Shown piece by piece: positions 11,631-26,600 of a DNA stretch of 64,000 bases (position 1 is its first letter; every line of letters starts with the position of its first letter). The stretch covers positions 9,305,730 through 9,369,729 of the forward strand of contig CAIIXF020000007.1 of the NCBI GenBank assembly GCA_903813345.2, written 5' to 3'. Below the pieces are notes generated by a model. It searched no databases, was not told where the DNA came from, and saw nothing but the letters and a program-made list of their open reading frames with translations. The position numbers and the translations under genes were made by a program. This stretch comes from Owenia fusiformis. Its lineage: Eukaryota; Annelida; Polychaeta; Sabellida; Oweniidae.

Positions 11631-12822
11631 CCTGGTATATACATGTATATATGACCATGATTTGTTTTTAAGATATATTTATTTATTTACAATAAAGAAT
11701 AATGTAGATCCCTTCAGTTGCCCGAGGACATTATAGAAGGGTACATGAGAAAATAACAAATACAATATTATTGTGAATATATAATTAAGGTCAATGGGTT
11801 GACGCACTTGAGGTTGGCTATGGGGTGGGAATATTATTGGCATAGACTATGTTCAACGCTGAATGTAACTGGCCACCATTTCCCAGGATTTTATATGCCA
11901 ATGCTACTGTTGTGTCCACAATGACTAGAAATCAAATAAAATTTGTTTTTTCGTAGGGATTTTCTACTCCGGCGAATAGTTGCAGTTTTCTATTCTTAAC
12001 CAAGTTAAATGCGTAATAACCCCCTATGTGGTATATGGTGTCCATCTTAAATCTAGAACTTGTTTTAACAATACAGTCGCGATGATTATTAGAATGAAAA
12101 ATGTCTCGTTTGTGACTTAGAAAACTTTGTTCATCAAAAACATTCAACAAAATGCTCGAGCGTTTACACTGTAAGTTTCAGGTTTATTTTTACCAGTTCT
12201 AATAGGATATTGGTGCAAAATTAAGGAAAGGCTTGGATTTTGTTGCTTGGGTAGACGTTTGCGGTCAGTCTTTTAACTTACACATTTTTAAGCTATTTCG
12301 GTCAACACGTTTAACAATACACGCGAAGATAAAATACGCAATTTATTGGAATTTTTCTGCACGAAAATAGGAACATAATCGGTAGTCATAGGTAAACCAC
12401 AATACGATACGCCTGTAAAAATACAATTTAGATACAAATCGCCAAACAATGTTGATAAATATCCGTTCATTGTAAGCATTTTTCACCGTTGTAAACCACT
12501 CTTTTTGAATATGATTATCTCTATCGGATTGAGAATGGCCCTGTTTACTTATAGGAATACACTCCACTTTCCTTTACTTTATCAAAAAGTAGCTCAGTGC
12601 GTTTTTTACACCCCGCCAAGCATATCTAGGTGACTCCTAGTTATTAATTGTTCACCGTTAAAAGAATTATACGTGATGGAGATACCAATTTTGATAGTAC
12701 CACGTTTACGATTTACTGTTAACAGTTTCGTATGAATATGACAAATACAGGGTGTGGATAATACACGAACATCGACAACATATGATGATACTAAACGGGT
12801 CATCTACGCATCAATATCAACA

Positions 12823-13192
12823 ATGGCGACAATGATTGTCCGAACTTGTTTGCTGATGTTGGTCGGAACACATGGAAATCCAGATATTGATTTCAAATCA
12901 ATTAAGTTTAACATTAATCAACAACTTTCAATTTCTCACACGTTTAATCTTACATCATTTCCCAACTTTAGCAGATACACGGATGATAATCAAGATAGAT
13001 TAAAACAGAACGATTTGGATATCTTACACAATATACAAGCACAAACTCTTAAAATCTCAAATACACTTGGGAACTACATTCCATCAGTTTATGCCACCAA
13101 ATCCACTCGTGGACAAGAGCCAAAGTCTCTCCATGGATCCGGGCGGGATAGTTACTTTATACATCCTATCAGAGAAAAAAGGCATACACCTG
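12823..13192 (+). CDS. Gene A exon 1: signal peptide and propeptide with furin-like site
   Basis: The ATG at 12823 opens MATMIVRTCLLMLVGTHGNP, a signal peptide of about 18 residues. An upstream in-frame codon at 12754 is not preferred, because the gene B paralogue aligns at this Met (STMA in both). About 95 polar residues follow, including a block shared with gene B (SNTLGNYIPS). The exon ends with IREKRHTPG, where REKR fits the furin consensus RXKR. The mature protein would then start with the Ig domains. The donor is TG|GTGAGT at 13193, phase 1. Confidence 0.83.
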
Positions 13193-16100
13193 GTGAGTAA
13201 TGAGATTATTTTGGTTCTAAATAAGTTGATCTAAAAGTTGGACCACGAGGGCCCAGTAGCGCATGGCTCGAAAATAGCCATCAAAGTAAACAAAACGTTT
13301 TTGATATATTTATGAAAAGCGTCCAGTAGTGGCGATCTGATTCTGATGCCAAAATGATTGACATTCCTGATTTCCTTCGAGGTACCCTACCCTCTACAAA
13401 TCCTTTCGAAACCCTGTTAGTGAGCGAATGAATGTGTGGAGTCGGTTCTATTGATGTGCATGTACAAGCGAAACTTTATCGTTTGAGATGTAACGGCAAT
13501 TAATACAATTCCGAATTTAGAACTTTAGTATTCACTGGTGATCCACTCGAACAGATAGTTCAGAAAACAACGGAATCGTCGATTTAATCTCACTTAAAAA
13601 GAAGTTAAGATCTGCACTTTTAACCGTTTATGTAACTTAAGTGAGGAATTAAATCGACGATTCTGTTATCTTCTGAGCTATTTTTTCGCAAACATGTACC
13701 TTTTATAAAAGATATGATACTGCTACACGTTTGTGAGAAAAAATGTCGTGGGGATTCTGCCTACAACGAGCGAAATAAGCAAAAAACAAAAATCGTACCT
13801 TCGACGTTCCGACATTTTGTTACCGAAACGATCGAACCGTTTTGGTAACCAGCGTAATCGAGCGGATCACCAGTGGAATTCGCATATCATGATCGTATAA
13901 CTAAATGGGGAATAAACCCAAGTGTGATTTAAACGTTGCAAATAGACTTCATGTTTTAACATTCAGCTTGTTTATCCAAGGGAAACAATGCAAGGCATTA
14001 ATTTTCAATAAATGTGATACCGTTTGACTCCCCTCAAATTAATAGGTGAATCTTAATATATCTAACTCTCAATTCAAAGCTGATCTCTACAACTTATCGC
14101 ACTTCCCTTACGGTTACAAAAATATCATCGAGGGTGATACGTTTTCCCTGAGAGACTTGAGTAACTGAGAAGTCATTAAAATTAGGACGTTTGTAACAAA
14201 TCACAGGCGCTGACATTTTGCATGCTAATGCCTTGTTTTTCTTATTATGCCCCGTGCTACTTCTCAAAACGAATAACCTTAAAGCAAACTATTTATTTGG
14301 GTACTCGGGGCATGCACCAGGAAGAGAGGAAATTTTGCTGGTAGTTCATAAGTTTCCAGTAAAATCGTGGATTATTTTTGTAAAAAGCGAAATAAAATCT
14401 TGGCCAATGTGCCATTATATCAATATATTACTCATGAATTTTTTTCTTTGGAGTGCAAGTACATTTTACAAAACATTTTCATTCAAATTCTGTTCATTCA
14501 GCCATTTGTCTTTATTTCTCGTTATTGTTTGGGTTTGATTTTTTGTCACGTCGGTGAGAAAATAATACATAATTATCCCACCAAACTAAGTTCGAGGGAA
14601 TATAGAAAATCCGATCGTTCGTTCGTTCGTCCGTTCGTTTGTCTCGGCAATAACTCAAATGTCGATTGGCGGATTTATATTTTATAGGCTTAAATGCTTT
14701 ATTGGCGTTGGACCTCTGCTCGAAAATGAGTTTTTAATGTGGCCGTTCAATTTAAATTGGCCGCCATTTTCGAAGATATTTTCAAGATGTCCACCAAAGT
14801 ACAAAATGGCCATCATTTTTCGTAAAAATGTCATATTTTGATGGATTTGGCTCATATTTTATATGTTAATGCTGGGCAAAGGAGCTCTGCTCAAAAATAA
14901 ATTCTCAAGATGGCAGCTGGATTTCAAAATGGCCGCTATTTTTGTAAAAAAATATAATCTCTTATAACTTCTAGTGGACGGATTCGGTTGAAATTTCATA
15001 TGCTGATAATTAGGGACAATGAGCTCTGTTCAAGAAGAAATTTTCAAGATGTCCGCTATTTATCAAAACATAATTTGTTTGTTGTTTTTGGATTCTACAT
15101 TAAGAAAACATTTTTTGGTGATTGAATCCAAACAGAAATTCCATTGTTATACCTCCAAAATTGACATTGGCGACCATTACATTTTTAGAGAATTTTGTCG
15201 AGACTCATTGGTAAAACAAGGAACATAACCTTAAATCCTATTGCAAATTGGAGCGACACTATACAAGTAATAGCTCCATAAAGGATTTTTCCTGGAGAAA
15301 AATGGCTGTCATTTTGAAAATAGTTGAATTAGTGGTCATAGGATTTTATCTTGATAATGCAACTTATAACAGGAAAAAACGAGCCACTATTGTTGACAGA
15401 CAGACGGACACCTCGTCTTGTTGTCGTTGTAAATTACATTTAACGCTATGTTACTTCCAGTTTCGAAACTTATGGAGGGGGGGGGTGTCGCCATTCGTAC
15501 TAATTGGAAATGTTTCATTAATTATTATAAATACATACATGTACTTTGTTATCAATTTATTTAGAGGCACACGATAGAGTGAGTGTTGTTGGCGGAGAAC
15601 TAGAGACTGTGATTCTGGAGTGTCCAGTTGATCCAAATAAAGTCCAAGATGTTAGGTGGTTTAAAGATCTTCTTACATTTGGGGTAACACAATTAACACT
15701 GAATGCTAATATTACTGCGAGTGCAGGGCCATATGGCAAGTTTAAATATGAAGTGAATGGAAAATTTAGTCTTCAAGTTAAAGATGTCAACAAAGGGGAT
15801 GCTGGACGCTACTGGTGTATAAATGGAGATACTAATGAGACCATCCATGATGCATTCCTCATTATCCTGAGTAAGTTCATTGATTTTGCCGGGACCTGCT
15901 ATCGATTCTACTCTTACTATCCATCTTGTAAAAATGAATTGGTATTGCCTAAATATTAGATTACTCTCTCATTTTATGTCTGTTCTCCCTGATACCCAAC
16001 TGGCAAGAGTCAGATATTTCAGAATTAGTTAATAACAGTAACAGTACGTGAGCGTACAAGGCTCCAACTTATCCCAATATCTGTTTCCATATACGTTTAA

Positions 16101-19100
16101 TTTTACGTCTATATTTACCAGGAAATATGTCATAAATATTCAGAGAAGAACATCACTATGAAACATTGATACACTACCGTGAACATGTGGATCTACACTG
16201 GAAGTGTCGGATAAAAAAAAAGAATAATATTTTGATGACCATTACGTTAATATAGTCAAAGCGATGAACCCTAGTAAAGAACCCGTGAAAATGCATGAAT
16301 TCAACTACACTTACAAAAATGATCCATTTAAACGTGTTTTAAACCATATCCTTGGTCATTCATTACATATTAAAAATGTTCTTTGAGTATCAAATATGTG
16401 TTACAATACATATTACACAGAGTCATTGGCAGCAGCCAAATGTTGAGATGAGGTTCATCCTCAATCTCAACATTTATTTAATCAATAACACCAATTTCCC
16501 TTCTTTGTATTTTGGGAGACCCATTTTAGACAATTTAAAGAGAGCTGGAAATTGACAGCTCATTGGAATGTAGCATTCCTCATAATACAGAGTCGGTTCT
16601 ATCTGATTCTATTTTCATACCCTACGTTTTTTGTATATTTAGGAAAGGTGAAATGTCCAGAAACCCCACAACGAATTCTAAAAGGTCAAACTTTAGATTT
16701 AAAATGTGGCACAAACTTTTGGGGAGCTAGAGATGAATCTTACTTCCCAACAGTAAAATGGATTGATAATGGCAATCCTGTTACATCGAAAATTAGCATT
16801 GAAACAAACCAATCAACAGCAATATATACGTATACAGCAGATGACCTAGGGGCGTCTGTAGCTACGTGTTCCGTAAGCGTTACCCATGGTCTTCTTCAAG
16901 AGACAGAGCTATGCAAAATTGAATTTCAAGTTACAGGTATTAAACTAGTTTATGTAAAATGAGGCACATGTGTTTCAGTTAAGACTTTTTTCACATGCTA
17001 AGGGAATTTCAATGCGAGGCAGAGTGACCCCAAGAAGTTGACCCAATATTTCTGAAATAACATTTGTATATTATCCATAAGATCTTATATTCATTCTCTG
17101 CAAATGTTACTGAAAGTTGGTTTTATCATATTATAGATTATGCTGACAATATATGGGTATCAACAAACTCATCTACTATTGGCTCAGACATTTATACAAT
17201 AAAAGAGGGATTTTTGAGCAATCGGAAGCCAGTTTACACCAGCAATAGAGGTCTATACCTGTTCGCCATGTGCATTGATGGACAGGATATTTGGTACATT
17301 AGTAATACCTTTCCCCCTGATCCCGATGTGTATCTTGTAAAGACGGAAACAAGTGAAAACATTCCTGTTGGCATAACGACATCATGGTCAACTGCAGATG
17401 TCGCTCTTGTCGATGTTGACATACAGCCTTATTTATTTGGTAAGACTATTTTTGAAATTCTGACATGTTTTGAGTGTTAAGATTAGATTAATAGTTATCA
17501 TTACTAATATGATTTCTAAACTTTCAGATACGATACCATGCGATAGTGTTTTTGTGTCAGGACCGAACGATCCAAGTTTGCTGGGCCTTTATTTCTTATC
17601 AAATAAGTTTTCCAATGGTAGGCCTGTTTACACGCATGAACATGACAAAGGATATATCTACCACACATCTGAATACTGGTACATAGGGGAGGATATCAAT
17701 GATGTACCTGGTATCTATAGAGTTGCTTCTTTCGCTGGTACGCCATATACCATTACTGAAACATGGAATAGTACAACCGATATCAATGTGCAATGCCTGC
17801 AAGGTAATAGATTGCTTAAAAATATATGTCACTTTATTTGTTCAATCTACTGTTGCTGTGCAGTTTAGAAATATCATAAAGTAAAAATCTATGTTCACTG
17901 GGGACCAACCGGACACGATGACAGTTTATTACAGACATTTTACTTTGACTTCATTTGCCTTGCAAAATGAGGACATGCTAACTGGTTGGCCAATCTCACT
18001 GTCTAATATTCTAGAAATCATGTGCGCGAATAATACGTACCAAATTAAGCGCGACATTTGAACGCACGGGGTACAGTACAACACGGGGGTGATGCACTTT
18101 AAACAATCTGATGTTCCCGTCGTTTCAGAAAGACCTGTTCTAATTTCTAAATATTTTTATATGTGGCAATGATTTATTAATATCCTAGACAGTGAACTTC
18201 ACGGTGAATTTCATAGTTAAACCTACACAAACTCCAAAATGTAGTATACGGTATAACGCGCGGGTGAGAACGGTGTACGCAATTCCAATTCCTAATTGTA
18301 CCTAACCCCCCTATCACACCAAACTAGTTTTTACCCGTTTTTGCCAGTCCTACGAAAGTGTCGTAAAACAGGCTCAATCTGGCTGTGGTCGGGATATATG
18401 TCTAAAATTATTAGCTACTTCGTTCATAAACAGTCTTCAATACGTCCATCTCATTCGCAGTTCGTTCAGGTCGCACCACGTCGGTGTGCAACGTAGTATA
18501 TACCGACCCTTAGTCTAGAAGGTCATCATGACCTGATTACAGAACGGTATGGTCGCCATCGAATTTTGAATCGATTCAAAATTCTAAATCACCTACCCCG
18601 TCCGGGAAACTCCATGAAGTTCGTAAACAGACCGTAGGACGTTGTAGCTACGTTCATTCAGTTCGCACACAGTTTAAAACCGATTCGGCAACGTTTTGAC
18701 GATCACCAGAAAATTTTGAGCATGCTCTAAGTGCTGGAGGACCTACTCGTTCTAGTAGTTTCATGAAGTTTGTAAACAGCTCCCAAACGGTTCTTAGTGG
18801 GTTCTTAGTACGTCAAATCCGTTCGTGCACAGTTTAAGCCCGTTTTCGAGAACGTAGTGAGAACTAGTTTGGTGTGATAGTAGGGTTACCGTTACCACGC
18901 GTCATACCTTACACTACAATTTGAGATTGTGTAGGTTTAACTATGAAATTCACCATTAACTATGAAATTCTGATGATGTTTGAATTTTGAAAACCTTTAT
19001 AATTTTGACCAACTTATTCTATTTTTGAAGCAACAACGACATGTAGTAGTATTAGCCTGGCTGGTGTACGGACGCCGATCATTGAAAATATGTATGCTGG

Positions 19101-22100
19101 TCTGTATGAAGCAACTGGCACAATCAACAATCGCGCTTCCTACAAGCATAAAACTAAGGACTACTACGTTTATTTTGTTCCCATTGAATACTGGATCTTG
19201 GCTGATGCTCCCTATGGGGCTGTCATTGTCAACATACTTGCAAGATCAGCCTCAGTTCAAATAGATGTAACTACTATCATGGGGTGGAGATTTGACGATG
19301 GTTTTATTAACTCTGACGAAGAAGTTGCATCCTTCCAATGCAAACCATGTGAGACTTTTCTCTGAATCACTGTAAAACCAATCTCTTAATAAATATTCCG
19401 TTATTTATTTTAAGAATGATTGTAGAACGACGACTAAAGCATTTTTATGTGAATATACCTTTTATCTCATTTATAGCTACACCTTCATGTGACAAGCTTC
19501 ACTTGACAGCGGATATAGATCCAGATCAGCTGCCGTCACAGACGGAGTGGTTCGGTATCTACACTCTCACAAATGAAACATCAGATGGTCGTCCAGTGTA
19601 TACATTGGATGAACCCGGTGCCGTTCAGCGTACCGTAAAGCTGTACCACGTAACAACATCATTGTCAAGTTACTGGTTCCTAAGTGAATCAGTAGTTGAC
19701 ACAGAACCCTACATTCGGATAAGAGATGGTGCATTCTACCCAGAGTTGATTAATCCAGGCAGTTTGCGAGAGGAGTTGAATAATTCTACTTGGATCGAGA
19801 TGCCTACATTGAAATTTCTCTGCTTTAAAGGTTTTGACATTTTTTTATTTGCACTACTACTGGGGCAAACCAAATATTTCTTTAGCAACAACATTTTAGA
19901 TTTCAGATAATATGATAAAATAGTTTTGAAATGTTTAAAATCAATAAAGGTATGTTTTGTTTGCTGATGTTGCAGAACGAGATCCATGCAAGACCCTCTA
20001 TTTGGATTCAACGACTCACATGCCAGCAGGCGTACTAACATCTGGGGCAAACATATTTGGTTTTTGGATATTAAACGAAACACAGACATATAACAATCGA
20101 CCCGTATACCACCATGAATTATTTACTAGTCTATATCTATACAGAGTTCACCCTGTAAAATGGGTGATACGTTTTGACAACCCTGTAAATGTTCCTGTTG
20201 ACAGTCCGCCAAATAATACGCTTGGATTGATCACAGATCAAAGCATATATCCAGAAGATATAAAAGCTCCGATAAGTATCAATCTGACAGGAAGTCATAG
20301 CGAATGGCCTGGAGCAGCATTCTCATGTTTTTCTGGTAGAGAGTTTATACATATACATCATAAAATCCTGCCATATGTTTTACAACCATGACTTATCTTC
20401 TTCTAATAATAATGTACTCTAAAACCATAAAACGACATTTTTAATATTGTCAATTCTTTTAAAGTATTTTTATTTAGCAATACTTAAAAATCAATTACCC
20501 AACGAGAGGTTGGTATTATATCCAAATTGTTCACTTGGTCAATAGTGTGTGGTATTGTGCGGTATTCATAATTTCGACCAAATTAATGTCTCGAGTAAAT
20601 CATAACATATTCTTTTTCTCCCATTGGTCGACATTTCCTGTTTGGTCTATACTGATTTAATTCATAGAGCTAATGGAAAGTCATCAGATAAGAAAATATT
20701 AAAAGGTAGATTGGATCGAGTGAATTGGATTCATGTAAAAGGTGAATTGGATTTTTTTTAGACCTCGCTTTAAGAAGATTGGTGCTCTCCTCCCGTCCAC
20801 AATGTCAAATAATTGATGTAGTATTATTTTGTCGCTTGGATGGGCTAGACGGGTGACATGTTACACACTTTCTGATGTACAATCTTATTTATTCCAAGAG
20901 TGATTTTAGGCAATTATTAGGCAAACGAAGAGTCAGATCATCTGTTTTCGATCCAAACGGAACATAGCAGAAATGTTTTGGGAACATCCACAGCACAGTC
21001 AATTTGAATGGTAGCCTTTATATACAGACCTATGTTTATTATACCTTACATATGGTTCAGTGGGGCAGTGAATAGCAGGTTAAAAGTACCAAAGGGAAAA
21101 TTGGTTGGCATTAATATATTGTTATGTTGTCATCATGCATAATACATATATCAAGGCCACACCTCTGGTGCCATCGTGTGCTTTTGATTTACCTTGCTAG
21201 CAATTGATTTCAACGCTTGGTACAATATAGTCCTATTGTATAGATCAATTTATTTGCGTTTTTTAACTCATCATCAAGTATGTGCATAAAACAGCACACG
21301 TGGTAGAAAACAGACACATTTCTTCAAAAAATTAAAGTTTCGATGAGGAAATACTTGTGACACTTGACGTGTTTTGAATAGATTTATTTTGAAGGGAAGG
21401 AATTTAGTGACAGATATCTATTAGTATTCAAATACACAAATGAATTTACTTGAATACCTAATCTGTTCAGTATTATATGATTCCATATTTTGCAGAATCA
21501 CAATCCAATCCACATTTTACATGGATCGAATCTATCCGATCCAATCCACCTTTTAATCTTGACCATCAGATTATGACATATACTTATAATCGTTCATATT
21601 GGGAAATATCAGATTAATAATAATTTAGTAGAGATCTTACCACATTAAACTTCTAACTATCAAATGCAAATTGCACATTGTCGTTTATGATAGTACTATT
21701 AATTTTGTTATTTTGTTCTTTTCTTAGTTTCAAGAGCCTGTAATGAGTTAAGTATCAGTGGAATCAGTACTGATTCACAATTGGTAATCTTCAACGGTCT
21801 TTACACAAAGAAAGATTCAGAGTACAATTATCGTCCCTACTATGAGCACCATGAATCTTCGGGTAATCAACGGTTACTGGTATTTCGTTGGAGCTACTGG
21901 AACTCTCCTCCAGCTGCTACGTGGCAACTGTTGTTTCATGGTGGTTTGGCAAATTATGTATACGAATTTATCTATGACCCACTTAACATTCGGTTTGATT
22001 GGGCAGATCAGCCGACTATGGAAATAGTTTGTGTAGATGGTAAGCACTTTATAATCTGAAATCAATCGGTCTAATAGCTATACATAAATAAAAATGTTAG

Positions 22101-23634
22101 TATATTTAAGCTGATAAGGCGACCTTTAATTTACCATATTCAGTGATATTTATAATAGTATTTTATTATAGTATTGCAATGAAGCCATCATATCGATAAT
22201 TGTCAAACGTATGCATTTGCAGAACTCTCCGTGGTCAATGCTACACAACCAAAGCTAGTTGTGAAAACTACAGAATGTAAGTAGGCTGTAATTACCTCGA
22301 GTGTTTTTTGCATTGTTTATACCTTTAAAGTAAATGGCTGAATGGCAAAAACCTGATTATTTCGTTATGATTCTAGATTGTCGTGAGCTATACTTATCTG
22401 GCAAGTATGGGACTGTCGATTATACTCCGAACGCTATCCGTTGGTATGGTTACTATTTCCTCAACAATGAAACGGACGAGAGCCCAGTTTATATTCACGA
22501 GTCTGACATGAGAGCTCTGAAACACGGTGCGAACGATACCTGGGAAATTGCAATGGTAGACAACCTCGCAGGAAGCACGGGGGAGCTATCAGTCATTGAT
22601 GCAGCTATATCTCCAGATTTGATACAAAGTGTTCTCTGGAATGATGGAACTCAAGATGTCATCTCTAAAATGACATGCGTTAACTGTAAGTGTTTAGACT
22701 AGACTAAGACATGTCGATCTTTTAGAACGGAACAAGTAGATCTGTTCCATATATTATAATAGGTGATATATGTTAAACCTAGTTTAATGGTCTCGTTAAA
22801 TGTTTATTTTTTAGACATAGACGAATATCTGTGTACAATGATGCTCCTTGATGACATATCTGATGAGGGATTTACGTACCTGCGCGGTCTTTACACAACT
22901 ACTGATACGAAACGACTCAACCATAGACCTGTGTATCAATGGACAGGGGCAATTCCTGGAGGGCCACAACCAAATACTAACCAAGAATCGTTGTATCTAT
23001 ATTTCTTGTCCGCTACATCAGAATGGGTAATTGACACTACACTAGAAGACGAGGAGGATGGCGTTATCTGTAAAGTGGTTGATCCGGTGGATGATCCAAC
23101 ACTCATATCAAGAAAATGGAACTGTCTCGATACTGCTACGAATACCACAGTTCCCGTTGAGCTGATTCAGTTTGTCTATCACAATGGAGGTATATTGAGC
23201 CGGAAATTGTTCTAAAAAGGAAAAGCAAGCCTAATACTGTTTAATTAAGTCTATAAACCTACTCTTACTATTGACAATGGCGTAGCCTCATATACACATG
23301 ACGTACTCTCAAATTGAGAGAAACGGTTTTTTTTATATATATATTTAGCACTATTTAGCACGCTACGCCACTGTTTGAGAATAAATTCTAGCAATATTGT
23401 TCCACATGTATGTACTTGTTGAGAATCGAACTCAAGTTGATTGGATCTCAACAAGTAGAGTCATGTGGAATAGAATTGGTAGAACCCATTTTCAATAGTA
23501 AGAATAGGGGTTCTTAAACGGGACATTTAAGCTGAACTAAGGCATTTTGAAAAAAATTTACACACTGCTATTACCTCTATTTCATTCAGTATTATTAGCT
23601 CACATGGTGAGCTTTTGCAATCACTCACTTGTCC

Positions 23635-23677
<43 letters not shown>

Positions 23678-26600
23678 CGTCTGTCCGTCTGTCCGTCCGT
23701 CCGTCCGTCCGTCCGTCCGTCCGTCCGTCTGTCTGTCAACAATAGTGGCACGTTTTAAAACCTCTGTCGATAGGATTCCTGTTTTAAGTTATTTCTGTTC
23801 AACATCAATGCAGAAAACTCCCCTATGACTCCTGGTTCAAAAGCTCGCCTATTTTCAAAATGGCCGTCACTTTTGTCTCGCGAAATTCACTTTAGACCCA
23901 TTTCCTAGCTTTGCAAATAATTTCAGGTGTCCTTCATAGTAAAAATCTATGTCAATGTAAAGGGTAGATATATGAAATAATTTTGTTACAAAAAATCAGC
24001 GAAAAATTATATCCATTTTTTTATTTTCAGCCATTTTAGTTAACATTGATTTGTCTATCTGACTCGCGAAATCCACTTTCCGTCAATAACAGTGGCACGT
24101 TCTAAAACCTCTGTCGATAAGATTCCTGTTTTAAGTTATTTCTGTTCAACATCAATACAGAAAACGCCCCTATGACTCCTGGTTCAAAAGCTCGCCTATT
24201 ATCAAAATGGCCGCCATTTTTGTATGCGAAATTCACTTTTGACCCATTTCCTAGCTTTACAAATAATTTCAAGTGGCCTACATTGTAAAAATCCATGTCA
24301 ATGTAAAGAGTAGATGTATGAAATAATTTTTTTGCGAAAAATTATATCCATTTTTTTATTTTCAGCCATTTTAGTTAACATTTATTTGTCCATTTGTCTC
24401 GCAAAATCCACTTTTGGACCATTTACCTTCAACCCTCTGTCGATAGGATTCCAGTTTTAAGTTAATTTTGTTCAACATCAATACAAAAACCTCTCCTATG
24501 ACTCTTGGTTCAAAAGCTCGTCTATTTTCAAAATGGTCGCCATTCTTGTTTCGCGAAAAGAGTAGTTGTATGAAATAATTTTGTTACAAAAAATCGGCAA
24601 AATATTATATCCGTTTTTTTATTTTCAGCTATTTTAGTTAACATTGATTTGTCCATCTGTCTCTCGAAATCCTCTTTTGGACAATTTGCTTAAAACCTCT
24701 GTAGATAGGATTCCAGTTTCAAGTTATTTTGTTCAACATCAATACAAAAAACTCCCCTATGACTCCTGGTTCAAAAGCTTACCTGATTTCAAAATGGTCG
24801 CCATTTTTGTCTCGCGAAATTCATGTCACTGTAAAGAGTAGTTGTATGAAATAATTTTGTTACAAATAATTTGCAAAAAATTATATCCGTTTTTTCTCAG
24901 CCATTTTACTTAACATCGATTTGTCCATCTGTCTCTCAGTCAGTCCAAAATAGGGGCAAGTGGCTTGAAATAATCATGTTACAAAAAAATCAGCAAAAAA
25001 TTATATCCTTTTTTCTGTCACCATGTGAGCCCAGTACCCAAGGTACTAATTTTATTTAGGAACGACTGATCGCCATATATCTTTTGCAAAGTTTGTTCAT
25101 AAACGATAACATTTTTCACATTCACAAGCACAAGTATTCCGTATCTATTACATAATATTATATTATGAATTTTAGAATTCCCGGAAACAACTGTCATTCC
25201 CGAGGTGACATCAGAGATGACAACAGTCATTACCATCCAACCATCAACATATGCAGAATTAGGTTTGAGCCTGTTACAGTAATCATATTCAATTTGGCAA
25301 TGGATAAAGTTGTAATATATCAGTGTAAAGTGAATAAATACGTTGTCAAACATCTTTGAAACATTGACAACTCTTACTCTTTAGCTATATCACTTTGTTT
25401 TTGAGATTTCTCCTTTTTAACGTTGTTTAACATTTGAAAATGCAATATAGTTCTAGCATCCACTTACAGCATGTTTAACACTGGCTTTATCGAGATGACG
25501 TGTTGTAGCAAAACTGGTCATGGGTGCTTTAAGTATAGATATGTAATGTCAATAGGAGAGGCTATGTGTGTTTTCCATTTATTGTGTTGATAAGTGTGCT
25601 TTTTGTACATGTCCGCATGTAGTCCTATTGTCGTTTCTATCTGTTCGTTAATATGTTTGTTGGTATTGGTGATTGTCTCGTTTGCCTTCCACATTGTGTC
25701 CACTCTTTTATCGTATGTCTCTTGTCTCGTTTACATTTTTGTAAATACGTCTTCGTGCGTCTTTATCTCTTACAGATAGTTATTCATTATATTTATAAGT
25801 TTCATCTGCCTAGAGAACAACAAAGCCTGTCTCATATGGACTCAGTATGGACCACACACACTTGCCATAAGGTCAGTGATTCGTTATTAGTTCTATACTG
25901 TCTAGATACTATGTTAACCCGTTTCTATCATCGCATTTAATGTTTCTTAGGGGAGGCATCAAAAGATCAATGTCTGATAGAAAACTAAATAAATCTAGTT
26001 TGGGGGGGAGGGGGTCAAAGCTATTTCAGTTTGCTATCCGACAAATTTCAACATTTAAATTTTTCGCAATTTCGACTCGAAATGCCTTGGAATTGTTTAA
26101 AAATAAAGACTTTACCAGCTGCCTTCTTCACCAAGATGCATACAACATGGAATATTATGCCTATTGTTGTTGGCACATGTTTTAAGAATCATGAATAAGT
26201 TATAGTACTGGCCCCATGAAAGTCCAAATTGAGTCGCTAAAACATGTGAAAAGTATGCGATCAACTTTCATTGTATTTAGTTTTGAGGGGGAGGGGGGGG
26301 TCCAACTCAAAACTAGATTTATTTAGTTTCCTATCAGACATTGAACTTTTGATGCCTCCCCTTAGTATACATGACCTGATTTTGTTTATTTGATGACACA
26401 TTATCGCATTTTTGATATTTAGGAATATCGCCAACAAAATATGTTGTATTCTGGGCATTAGTTTTATGAGTTTTTTTAAATGTAGTATATAACACATCCG
26501 GGACGAGGAAGTCTTACTGCGTTGAATTCATGCATCGATGCTCTTTTATATTTGAGCGATGCATGATATGATGCGAAGTAATCTCTACCCAACATAACTG

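Larger units (their letters stand above)
8801..12822. other. Intergenic region between the CALML4-like gene and receptor gene A
   Basis: No gene is recognised in this 4-kb stretch. It contains a long hairpin (10520-10678) and a copy of the AAAATGGCCGCC element family (about 11036-11630). Open frames on both strands are short, without domains or splice support. The sequence just before 12823 (GGGTGTGGATAATAC at 12749) resembles the region upstream of gene B (GGGTGTGGATGATAC, 32690), so part of the gene A promoter or 5' UTR was duplicated with the gene. Confidence 0.45.

Noticed and set aside
23527-23828. Open frames of VCLSVCLS and TDGRTDGR repeats
   Set aside because: Translations of the TCTG/TCCG microsatellite, not proteins.
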